Shown: piece by piece, positions 1-5,621 of the stretch
Position numbering within the stretch: the stretch's first letter is position 1
Layout of the letters: each line of letters opens with the position of its first letter
Source of the DNA: a virus
Strand: one strand, 5' to 3'
Length of the DNA stretch: 24,600 bases
Virus record (IMG/VR): IMGVR_UViG_3300025849_000212
Span: 1 to 24,600 of that record
The notes under the pieces: generated by a model
What the model was told of the DNA's origin: nothing
Databases searched by the model: none
What the model saw: only the letters and a program-made list of their open reading frames with translations
Position numbers and translations under genes: made by a program

Positions 1-2
1 CC

Positions 3-1196
3 GAATGGACCGGCGAACAATACCATCGTACGGCACAATCAGCAAGAGCTTGGTATTATGAAAACTACAAGCCAGCAGACTTGTATCCAGCTGTATGGAA
101 ATGGATGGAGCAAAATGATTACACCAAAGAACAACTTAGACAAGCAAAGGCCGCTCCTAGTCACGAACTAAGCATTACAGCCGGCATTACAGCAAAACTG
201 TTAATGAACGGCATGCCTGACTACAATAAAAAGCATGACGACTATTGGAATACATTGCCAGGAACAATGGGCGATGTTGCTCCTGCATCAAAGTTTTTAA
301 AAGCCCGTATCGAACGTGCTATAAAAGCAGGCACGAGTGTTGTTGAAGAAAAGAAAGAAGTCGAAAAAGAAAAAGCAAATGTATATGTTCCTACTATACA
401 AGAGCGTATTCGAGATCAAGCTAGGCTACAAGCAGAAGCACTTGAAGAATGGTTAGACGGCTTTATAAGCGACAGGAAAAACTTTGATCCTAAAGGATTT
501 GACTTTAAAAAACACTTTCAAAAAACAGGTGTTACACAAGCACATGCACGTAAACTTAAAGGCTTCTATGAAAACGAACTAGATGACTTTAAAGAACTAG
601 AACGATTTCCTACAGCGGGACAGCTAAAGAAGATGAGCGAGCATGAACAAGATCAGTGGGCTCAACTTAAAGAAGGTTACGCACATCTTAAGAAAGCAGA
701 CATTAAGATGTTTACGACTGCTATTGAAGAACTAATGACAGCATTAGACTTTGTTATTGATACAGCAAAAGCAACTAGAGCTCCACGTAAGTCAAAGCCT
801 AAGAGTGCTACTAAACTTGTTGAAAAATTAAAGTTCCTTAAAGTAGATGAAAAGTTTAAATTAGCAAGTGTTAGTCCAGACCAAATTATTGGCGCAAGTG
901 AACTATGGGTGTTTAATGTTAAGACACGTAAACTTGGAAAATATGTTGCTAAAAATCCTGATCCAACCGGAATGGGAAGAGACGGCAGTGGTCTACAAGT
1001 AAAAGGTACTACTATAATTGGTTACGACGAAGAACAAAGTATTCAAAAGACACTACGTAAACCAGTAGATCAACTCAAAGATTTTAAAGGTGCAGGAAAA
1101 GTAAAATTGCGCAAGTTCTTAGATGATATTAAGACTACAGACACAAAACTTAATGGTAGATGCAACCCGGAGACTGTGTTACTGAAGGTTATTTGA
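3..1196 (+). CDS. Conserved phage protein of unknown function (5' partial)
   Basis: The frame is open from the first bases of the window (visible residues begin E-W-T-G-E-Q), so the true start lies upstream; the TTG at 81 is only an internal codon. About 397 residues are visible. The middle (visible residues about 110-260) is rich in Lys and Glu and looks alpha-helical or coiled-coil. The C-terminal third has a more globular look, with a LWVFNVKTRKLGKYVAKNP segment followed by a Gly-rich GMGRDGSG stretch. There is no signal peptide or membrane segment. I do not recognise a domain. Its position just ahead of a fibre gene with a late promoter suggests a late or virion-associated role, but that is inference. 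The stop at 1194-1196 overlaps the late promoter of the next gene. Confidence 0.85.
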   Translation, partial: EWTGEQYHRTAQSARAWYYENYKPADLYPAVWKWMEQNDYTKEQLRQAKAAPSHELSITAGITAKLLMNGMPDYNKKHDDYWNTLPGTMGDVAPASKFLKARIERAIKAGTSVVEEKKEVEKEKANVYVPTIQERIRDQARLQAEALEEWLDGFISDRKNFDPKGFDFKKHFQKTGVTQAHARKLKGFYENELDDFKELERFPTAGQLKKMSEHEQDQWAQLKEGYAHLKKADIKMFTTAIEELMTALDFVIDTAKATRAPRKSKPKSATKLVEKLKFLKVDEKFKLASVSPDQIIGASELWVFNVKTRKLGKYVAKNPDPTGMGRDGSGLQVKGTTIIGYDEEQSIQKTLRKPVDQLKDFKGAGKVKLRKFLDDIKTTDTKLNGRCNPETVLLKVI

Positions 1197-1202
1197 TAAA
1201 TA
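1195..1202 (+). promoter_or_regulatory. T4-type late promoter GATAAATA
   Basis: The octamer GATAAATA matches the T4 late promoter consensus TATAAATA at seven of eight bases and recurs in this window before 8038, 18760 and 21608. If it sits at -13 to -6 as in T4, transcription would start at 1208, the A of the ATG of the downstream fibre gene. No -35 box is expected for this promoter class. Confidence 0.6.
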
Positions 1203-1207
1203 ATTGT

Positions 1208-2050
1208 ATGAGCAATATGAACCAAAAATTAGAACAAATGCGTGACGGTTTAACTGCTGTATCTACAGCAATACAAGCCATTGCAGACGAAAATCCAAAA
1301 ATATCTGGCAACATTGAAATGAAAGCGTTAAACGGTAGCGTTAGTAACACCGGGGTCATTTGGACAGGAGAAGGCAATACACGCCAACTTACTCAACAAC
1401 AAGATAGACTGTTTAGTAGTAATAGCGTAGATATAGCAACTGGTAACCAATATAGAATTGATAACAGAGTAGTTTTAAATAGTACAACATTAGGTTCAGA
1501 TGTTCGTCAAAGTTCGTTAACTTCAGTTGGTACACTACAAAACTTATCAACAGAAGGTAATATAAACTTTGATAACTTTATGTTTTACGACGAAGTTAAT
1601 AATCGTTTTGGACTAGGTATTGAAGCACCAAACGGCGTGCTTAGTGTAGGTTCAATTGAACATGAATTTGTTGTTGATAACAACGAAGTTGGAAAATTTA
1701 AAGTAGGATCTTGGACAACAAGTGAACTTTCAATCATCACAGATGATACTACTAGAATACATATAAGCGAAACCGGAAGAATAACTTTAAATGATAAAGT
1801 TAAAGTTGATGGCAAGCTAGGCGTAAATGTAAATAACGTAAGTGCAGATGTAGACTTAGATGTTGCAGGAGCAATGCGTTTTAGTGGTAAGAAAATGGAA
1901 AGCGCAATAGCGGCACCAGTTGACGGTTCTTACAAACTAGGAGATGTTGTTTGGAACAATGCTCCACGTCCATCAGGATATGTAGGATGGATTTGTGTAC
2001 GTGAAGGTACACCAGGTGAATGGTCACCATTTGGACTAATAGCTCAATAA
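1208..2050 (+). CDS. Short tail-fibre-like structural protein
   Basis: A 280-residue protein. The N-terminal 35 residues (MSNMNQKLEQMRDGLTAVST...) form a likely coiled coil. A Ser/Thr/Asn-rich beta region follows, with fibre-like phrases such as FGLGIEAPNGVLSVG, typical of phage fibres. The C-terminus, KLGDVVWNNAPRPSGYVGWI to EWSPFGLIAQ, resembles the terminal knob region of marine myovirus fibres. I chose the ATG at 1208 because it follows the late promoter and does not run into the upstream gene; an in-frame ATG at 1160 would give a 37-base overlap. There is no Shine-Dalgarno at a normal distance (GAAGG at about 1184 is too far), and the predicted transcript begins at the start codon. The role as a fibre or adhesin is inferred from composition and layout, not from a defined domain. 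Confidence 0.75.
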   Translation: MSNMNQKLEQMRDGLTAVSTAIQAIADENPKISGNIEMKALNGSVSNTGVIWTGEGNTRQLTQQQDRLFSSNSVDIATGNQYRIDNRVVLNSTTLGSDVRQSSLTSVGTLQNLSTEGNINFDNFMFYDEVNNRFGLGIEAPNGVLSVGSIEHEFVVDNNEVGKFKVGSWTTSELSIITDDTTRIHISETGRITLNDKVKVDGKLGVNVNNVSADVDLDVAGAMRFSGKKMESAIAAPVDGSYKLGDVVWNNAPRPSGYVGWICVREGTPGEWSPFGLIAQ

Positions 2051-2079
2051 AGCACTGATTTAATAAAATTGAAAAACTC

Positions 2080-2087
2080 AGTAAATA
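2080..2087 (+). promoter_or_regulatory. Possible late promoter AGTAAATA
   Basis: AGTAAATA lies in the 74-base gap between the fibre gene and the small membrane protein gene and shares TAAATA with the better late motifs here. Predicted transcription would start near 2093, leaving a leader of about 32 bases containing GGGAG at 2111-2115. It is weaker than the GATAAATA sites, and I see no sigma70 alternative with correct spacing. Confidence 0.35.
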
Positions 2088-2124
2088 CTTTGCATCGATA
2101 TAGATGTAAAGGGAGAAAACACGA

Positions 2125-2448
2125 ATGAATAAAACACAAAAAGAGGCAAACATAAACAACATTGAGGCTCAGGTAGAACGCTGGGATCTGTTCGCACGAC
2201 TGGTGCCAACAGTATTTCTAGTGATTAATATAATACTAGTAACAACAGGCGTAATTAATTTTGAGCAAGCATTCTGGGTAGGACTAGGCTTGTTTGCTGT
2301 AACCGCCGTAACTTGGTGGTTTTGGACTATATACACTATAAGGCATCTAGTTAAAACACTTAACAGGGCAAGTAAAAACTTACAAGAGGTACGTTCAGAA
2401 TTCATAGCAGTATCTAAGGATTTAAAGGACATAAAGAATGACGACTAA
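2125..2448 (+). CDS. Small membrane protein with two transmembrane helices
   Basis: A 107-residue protein with GGGAG at 2111-2115 as ribosome binding site. After a polar N-terminus come two hydrophobic segments, about residues 27-46 (PTVFLVINIILVTTGVI) and 50-72 (FWVGLGLFAVTAVTWWFW). The C-terminal tail of about 30 residues, rich in Lys, Glu and Asp (TLNRASKNLQEVRSEFIAVS), is likely a cytoplasmic coiled coil. The next gene overlaps it by 11 bases, so the two are probably co-translated and act together. Size and topology would fit a holin-like or membrane-anchoring protein, but no family motif confirms this. The gene itself looks secure; the function is unknown. Confidence 0.75.
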   Translation: MNKTQKEANINNIEAQVERWDLFARLVPTVFLVINIILVTTGVINFEQAFWVGLGLFAVTAVTWWFWTIYTIRHLVKTLNRASKNLQEVRSEFIAVSKDLKDIKNDD

Positions 2449-2911
2449 AAAATACATAATAACCAAAGCTATAGCAAATGTAATTAGCGGCCTTAGTATG
2501 GTAATAATAATTACCTTAGGCATAATGTACATGAGCTTTGATAACGCTTTTGTATTCCAAGATATTAAAATTGAAGTAGTAAATAATCCAATTGAACAGC
2601 ACGACGATATAGAGTTTATGATGATAGGCTCTAAAAAGTTTGAATGTAATAGTACAAAAGTATATGGAATAGCATACTCTGATGATGGTTATATGCATAG
2701 ACTAGATAAATTCACTAAGCAATACACACGCAACACACGCCCTGGAGAACCTATTCCTAATCAATGGAGTATGGCTGTTCCAGACGATATGATTATAGGT
2801 GGGGAATACCGTGTTAGTATGACAGGTGTGTTCACTTGTAATCATTTAATATTTCAAACTGAGAAAACACAAACATACGATAATATATTACTAATAGTTA
2901 AGCCACGCTAA
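2438..2911 (+). CDS. Membrane-anchored protein with an exported C-terminal domain
   Basis: A 157-residue protein whose start overlaps the preceding membrane gene by 11 bases. A basic N-terminus (MTTKKYIITK) precedes one hydrophobic segment at about residues 12-33 (NVISGLSMVIIITLGIMY), and the rest, about 120 residues, is soluble and probably periplasmic. That domain looks beta-rich and has only two cysteines, Cys70 and Cys134, which could form a disulphide if exported. N-terminal anchor plus periplasmic domain is the topology of T4 holin T and of some spanin-like proteins, but no sequence similarity to these is visible to me. It could also act in superinfection exclusion. Function is unassigned. 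Confidence 0.72.
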   Translation: MTTKKYIITKAIANVISGLSMVIIITLGIMYMSFDNAFVFQDIKIEVVNNPIEQHDDIEFMMIGSKKFECNSTKVYGIAYSDDGYMHRLDKFTKQYTRNTRPGEPIPNQWSMAVPDDMIIGGEYRVSMTGVFTCNHLIFQTEKTQTYDNILLIVKPR

Positions 2912-2914
2912 ATA
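2907..2914 (+). promoter_or_regulatory. Late-promoter-like GCTAAATA
   Basis: GCTAAATA straddles the stop codon (2909-2911) of the upstream gene and stands five bases before the ATG at 2920, the same geometry as GATAAATA before 1208. With T4 late spacing, transcription would begin at 2920. The core TAAATA is intact; the first two bases differ from TA. Confidence 0.4.
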
Positions 2915-2919
2915 ATTTT

Positions 2920-3498
2920 ATGTTAGTAATTGGTAATGGCGAAAGCCGCAAGGGCATTGACCTTAACAAGCACTTCGATACAAAGATTGGATGCAATGCC
3001 ATACATCGCGACTTTCACGTCGATCATTTAATATGTGTAGATCGAAGAATGGTACAACAAGCAATAGATGCTAATGTTAATGAAACATCAACAGTGTATA
3101 CGAGATCTGATTGGATAGACTCTTATAAAAATAAACAAAAAGTAAAGCAAGTTCCTAAACTACCATACGAAGGAACAGAAAGATGGGACGAGCCGTTTCA
3201 ATGGGGTAGTGGTCCTTATGCTGTATTACTAGCCGCTGGACTTTCAAAAGAAGTAAAATTATTAGGTTTTGATCTATTCAGCGAAACCAAGAATGTAAAT
3301 AACATTTATAAAGATACTGACGGATATAACGAAAGCACTAAAAATGCTGTTGATCCTAGATACTGGATACATCAAATTGGTATGGTATTTAAGTTATATA
3401 ATAAATGTAAGTTTATAATTTACCAAAAGAACAACTGGAACCTACCCAAAGCATGGAAATATACAAATGTTTCAGTTGACACGCTAGACAATTTATAG
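2920..3498 (+). CDS. GNGES-motif protein, possibly sugar-nucleotide or glycosyltransferase related
   Basis: A 192-residue soluble protein beginning MLVIGNGESRKGIDL, a Gly-rich beta-strand/loop start that recalls the nucleotide-binding opening of DUF115/sialyltransferase-like proteins. Further features are ICVDRRM (about residue 39), a central RWDEPFQWGSGPYAVLLA segment (about 88-105) and VKLLGFDLFSET (about 112-123), again a pattern seen in such proteins, where a conserved Gly-Ser-Gly precedes a helix. The core starts right at the ATG, which supports this start even though there is no Shine-Dalgarno. A glycosyltransferase-like gene lies two genes downstream, so a joint role in glycan modification is possible. 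The family assignment is tentative. Confidence 0.7.
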   Translation: MLVIGNGESRKGIDLNKHFDTKIGCNAIHRDFHVDHLICVDRRMVQQAIDANVNETSTVYTRSDWIDSYKNKQKVKQVPKLPYEGTERWDEPFQWGSGPYAVLLAAGLSKEVKLLGFDLFSETKNVNNIYKDTDGYNESTKNAVDPRYWIHQIGMVFKLYNKCKFIIYQKNNWNLPKAWKYTNVSVDTLDNL

Positions 3499-3504
3499 TA
3501 TAAT
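3476..3504 (+). promoter_or_regulatory. Consensus sigma70 promoter for the queD-like operon
   Basis: TTGACA at 3476-3481 and TATAAT at 3499-3504 are both perfect matches with a 17-base spacer. The -35 box lies inside the last codons of the preceding gene, and the -10 box starts right after its TAG stop at 3496-3498. Expected transcription start is about 3511, giving a leader of about 62 bases before the ATG at 3573. This would be an early, host-RNA-polymerase promoter. Confidence 0.85.
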
Positions 3505-3510
3505 AAGTAC

Positions 3511-3572
3511 AATACTAAGAGGACTTAGCGTCAACCCTCCTAATTCTGCCGCTATTATATAGGAGAATAAAT
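3511..3572 (+). promoter_or_regulatory. Structured 5' leader with alternative pairings over the Shine-Dalgarno
   Basis: The Shine-Dalgarno AGGAG (3561-3565) is perfectly complementary, within TAGGAG 3560-3565, to CTCCTA at 3537-3542. The same pyrimidine block can instead pair upstream, CCTC 3536-3539 with GAGG 3519-3522. These two pairings exclude each other, one hiding and one freeing the ribosome binding site. Other possible stems are CTAAG 3515-3519 with CTTAG 3524-3528 and TAGCG 3526-3530 with CGCTA 3550-3554. The order GAGG, AGC, ACCCTC loosely resembles the preQ1-I aptamer core, but the A-rich loop and spaced pseudoknot strand are missing. The switch is an inference from base pairing only. 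Confidence 0.45.
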
Positions 3573-4052
3573 ATGGCTTATTATAGCACAAAAACATACG
3601 GACACAACATAGGACTTTCAGCAGTCTTTAGACAACCTAATGCAGATCATTCACATTGTCATCTGCTACATGGATACAGTCTGCAATTTAAATTTACATT
3701 TGGATGTGATCACTTAGACAACAAAAACTGGGCTGTAGACTTTGGAGGATTGAAACAAGTTAAAGCCTGGCTTGAAGATAAATTTGATCACAAACTATGT
3801 GTAGACATGAACGATCCACACAAACAAGACTTTTATGATCTACAAGAAAAAGGATTGTGTGAAGTAAGAGAGTTTGGCGGTGTAGGTGCAGAGAAGTTTG
3901 CAGAACATGCATTTTACTTTGCTGACAAACTGATTAGAGAAGCAACTGACGATCGTTGTTGGGTTGAATCTGTCGAGTGTGCTGAGCATGGTGCAAACAG
4001 TGCAATCTATACACCCTTTACAGTACAGAAGATGTCTTTTGTAGATGGCTAA
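3573..4052 (+). CDS. queD: QueD / 6-pyruvoyl-tetrahydropterin synthase family protein
   Basis: A 159-residue protein of the T-fold PTPS/QueD family. QueD makes 6-carboxy-tetrahydropterin from dihydroneopterin triphosphate, an early step to preQ0 and queuosine or 7-deazaguanine DNA modification. Visible family features are Cys29 and His33 in HCHLLHGYS (the catalytic Cys and one zinc His of CxxLHGH), DFGGLK at 56-61, FDH at 71-73 (catalytic Asp/His) and SVECAEHG near the C-terminus. Two usual zinc ligands are replaced: Phe19 in LSAVFRQ where FxAAH is usual, and Tyr35 in HGY where HGH is usual. It may therefore use other His (26, 28, 30) or do a different reaction. AGGAG at 3561-3565 sets the start. 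The following glycosyltransferase-like gene overlaps by 8 bases. No other queuosine genes are in the window. Confidence 0.85.
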   Translation: MAYYSTKTYGHNIGLSAVFRQPNADHSHCHLLHGYSLQFKFTFGCDHLDNKNWAVDFGGLKQVKAWLEDKFDHKLCVDMNDPHKQDFYDLQEKGLCEVREFGGVGAEKFAEHAFYFADKLIREATDDRCWVESVECAEHGANSAIYTPFTVQKMSFVDG

Positions 4053-4863
4053 GATTGATAAAGAAATTTATACTAAAGCTGAATGGCATAGGATACGTGA
4101 AAAGCGTAGAAGAGAAAAAGAAGCCAAACAACTTTACATTCCAGAACAATCAGGAGAGTACTTTGTATTATGTTTGAAGCATGGTAAAAAGTACTCTGCT
4201 GAATATGTAAATCGCTTACATAGGATGGTAAACAGGCATACAACAGTTGATTACAAATTTGCATGTATGACTGATGATCCTAACGGATTAGATAAAGATA
4301 TAATAGTTATTCCAACTCCAAGCGGATTACCAGGTTGGTGGAATAAACCATATATGTATAATAGAGATTTACCTATTAAAGGTACTATTCTTTATATGGA
4401 TTTAGATGTAGTTATTGCAAATAATATTGATAGATTGTTTCAGTTTCAACCAGGGCATTGGTGTACAATACGTGACTTTACAAGATGCATGCGTCCCGGA
4501 TGGCAACAATATAACAGTAGTGTAATAAAATTTCAGACTGGTCAACTTGGACATCTATGGGATAAGTTCATTGAAGACCCACAAGCAATACAAAAGCAAT
4601 ATTTTGGCGACCAAGATTATTTGTATCATGAATCAGTCAAACAAGGCAAACAAGCAAGACTGTTTCCTGATGAATGGATTATGAGTTGGAAATGGGAAAT
4701 TAGATCTAGTAGAACATTCGCTTCAGGTGGTACAAAAGGCAATAGAAAATTAGAACATATAGAAAATGTTCGTCCTAGACCAGAGACGTGTATTTGTGTT
4801 TTTCATGGTGATCCTAATCCAGAAAATTGTGACGATCCTTGGGTAAAGGAGAACTGGGTCTGA
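4045..4863 (+). CDS. Glycosyltransferase-like protein with a DxD motif
   Basis: A 272-residue protein. The first 30 residues are highly basic and helical (EWHRIREKRRREKEAKQ). A GT-A-like domain follows: YFVLCLKHGKKYSAEYVNRL, then FACMTDD, then GWWNKPYMYN and the strand TILYMDLDVVI, in which Asp119-Leu-Asp121 is the DxD motif that binds the metal and sugar nucleotide in GT-A enzymes. YFGDQDYLYHE and a late VFHGDPNPEN resemble the GDQD and His-Gly elements of GT8-type enzymes. The start overlaps the queD-like gene by 8 bases with no clear Shine-Dalgarno, so translation is likely coupled. The acceptor is unknown: phage DNA, virion protein or host surface glycan are all possible. The broad family is likely, the exact one uncertain. 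Confidence 0.75.
   Translation: MAKIDKEIYTKAEWHRIREKRRREKEAKQLYIPEQSGEYFVLCLKHGKKYSAEYVNRLHRMVNRHTTVDYKFACMTDDPNGLDKDIIVIPTPSGLPGWWNKPYMYNRDLPIKGTILYMDLDVVIANNIDRLFQFQPGHWCTIRDFTRCMRPGWQQYNSSVIKFQTGQLGHLWDKFIEDPQAIQKQYFGDQDYLYHESVKQGKQARLFPDEWIMSWKWEIRSSRTFASGGTKGNRKLEHIENVRPRPETCICVFHGDPNPENCDDPWVKENWV
4847..4851 (+). promoter_or_regulatory. Shine-Dalgarno that indicates a CTG start for the reductase
   Basis: AGGAG at 4847-4851, within AAAGGAGAA, lies inside the 3' end of the glycosyltransferase-like gene. It leaves 8 bases to the CTG at 4860, an ideal distance. The TTG at 4839 lies upstream of it, and the CTG at 4854 is only two bases away, so neither is served by it. Confidence 0.6.
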
Positions 4864-5591
4864 ATTTAAAAGTAATTGATGTACAACATTATACAGATAG
4901 TCTATTTAGGATAAGGACAGAACGACCTGCTACCTATAAATTTGTTGCAGGTGAATTTGTAATGATAGGACTTGACAACTGGTCAGAAAAATTACAAAGA
5001 AATAAACCAATAATGAGAGCGTATAGTTTTACAAGTGGGCCTTATGATGAATACTTAGAATTTTATAGTATCAAAGTACAAGACGGTCCGCTTACAAGCA
5101 AACTACAGCATATTAAAGTAGGTGATGATCTAATAGTAGGCGAAAAGCCCACAGGCACTCTTACACTTAATAATTTAGCACTAGGCGGTAACTTATGGCT
5201 GTTAGCTACAGGCACCGGCATAGCACCCTTTATATCGCTTCTAAGAGACCCTACAACGTATGATTACTTTGATCAGATACATGTGTACTGGAGTGTGCGT
5301 AAAGCAGAAGAACTACAAGCATGGGATAGCTTTTTACAAGAACAAGGTATTAAGTATACAGCGACAGTTACACAAGATCCTGAATGGACAGGACATAATA
5401 AACGCATAACAACATTTATTAGAGCAGGCGAAATTGTTCCTAATTTAGAACCTAGCGATCATAAAATTATGATATGTGGTAATTTAGACTTTAACAAAGA
5501 AGTAGCCACAATGTTTGATGGTTGGGGATTTAAAGAAGGTTCTAACAAAGAAGCAGGAACCTTTGTACAAGAGAAGGCATTTGTAGGTTGA
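4860..5591 (+). CDS. fpr: Ferredoxin/flavodoxin-NADP(+) reductase, probable CTG start
   Basis: A 243-residue FAD enzyme that moves electrons between NADPH and ferredoxin or flavodoxin. From the CTG it reads MNLKVIDVQHYTDSLFRIRT, a normal Fpr N-terminus. RAYSFTSG at 53-60 is the FAD-binding RxYS motif, and LATGTGIAPF at about 115-124 is the NADP-binding loop. MICGNLDF is the late Cys-Gly element, and the protein ends VQEKAFVG (236-243). The E-K-A-F-V-G tail is known from bacterial subclass II enzymes of alphaproteobacteria. The CTG overlaps the stop of the upstream gene as CTGA (4860-4863) and has AGGAG 8 bases ahead, so coupled initiation at a rare CTG is the best reading; ATG or GTG alternatives are absent nearby. 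A sigma70 promoter overlaps its stop. A likely job is supplying reducing power to infected-cell ferredoxin pathways. Confidence 0.88.
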   Translation: MNLKVIDVQHYTDSLFRIRTERPATYKFVAGEFVMIGLDNWSEKLQRNKPIMRAYSFTSGPYDEYLEFYSIKVQDGPLTSKLQHIKVGDDLIVGEKPTGTLTLNNLALGGNLWLLATGTGIAPFISLLRDPTTYDYFDQIHVYWSVRKAEELQAWDSFLQEQGIKYTATVTQDPEWTGHNKRITTFIRAGEIVPNLEPSDHKIMICGNLDFNKEVATMFDGWGFKEGSNKEAGTFVQEKAFVG

Positions 5592-5616
5592 CATTAATTA
5601 TAAAAGAGACTATAAT
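5588..5616 (+). promoter_or_regulatory. Consensus sigma70 promoter for uvsE
   Basis: TTGACA at 5588-5593 and TATAAT at 5611-5616 are both perfect, with a 17-base spacer. The TGA stop of the reductase gene (5589-5591) is part of the -35 box. The uvsE ATG begins only five bases after the -10 box, so transcription should begin at or within a base or two of 5622, leaving no leader. Confidence 0.85.
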
Positions 5617-5621
5617 AAGTT

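Noticed and set aside
1160-1207. An upstream ATG at 1160 for the fibre gene
   Set aside because: It would overlap the preceding gene by 37 bases, lacks a ribosome binding site and precedes the late promoter; the ATG at 1208 fits better.
3515-3560. A true preQ1-I riboswitch
   Set aside because: The GAGG/AGC/ACCCTC order is suggestive, but the A-rich loop and separately placed pseudoknot strand are missing, so only a generic candidate switch is claimed.
4839-4859. TTG at 4839 as start of the ferredoxin-NADP reductase
   Set aside because: The Shine-Dalgarno AGGAG at 4847-4851 would fall inside the gene, and the added residues GKGELGL are not typical of the family.
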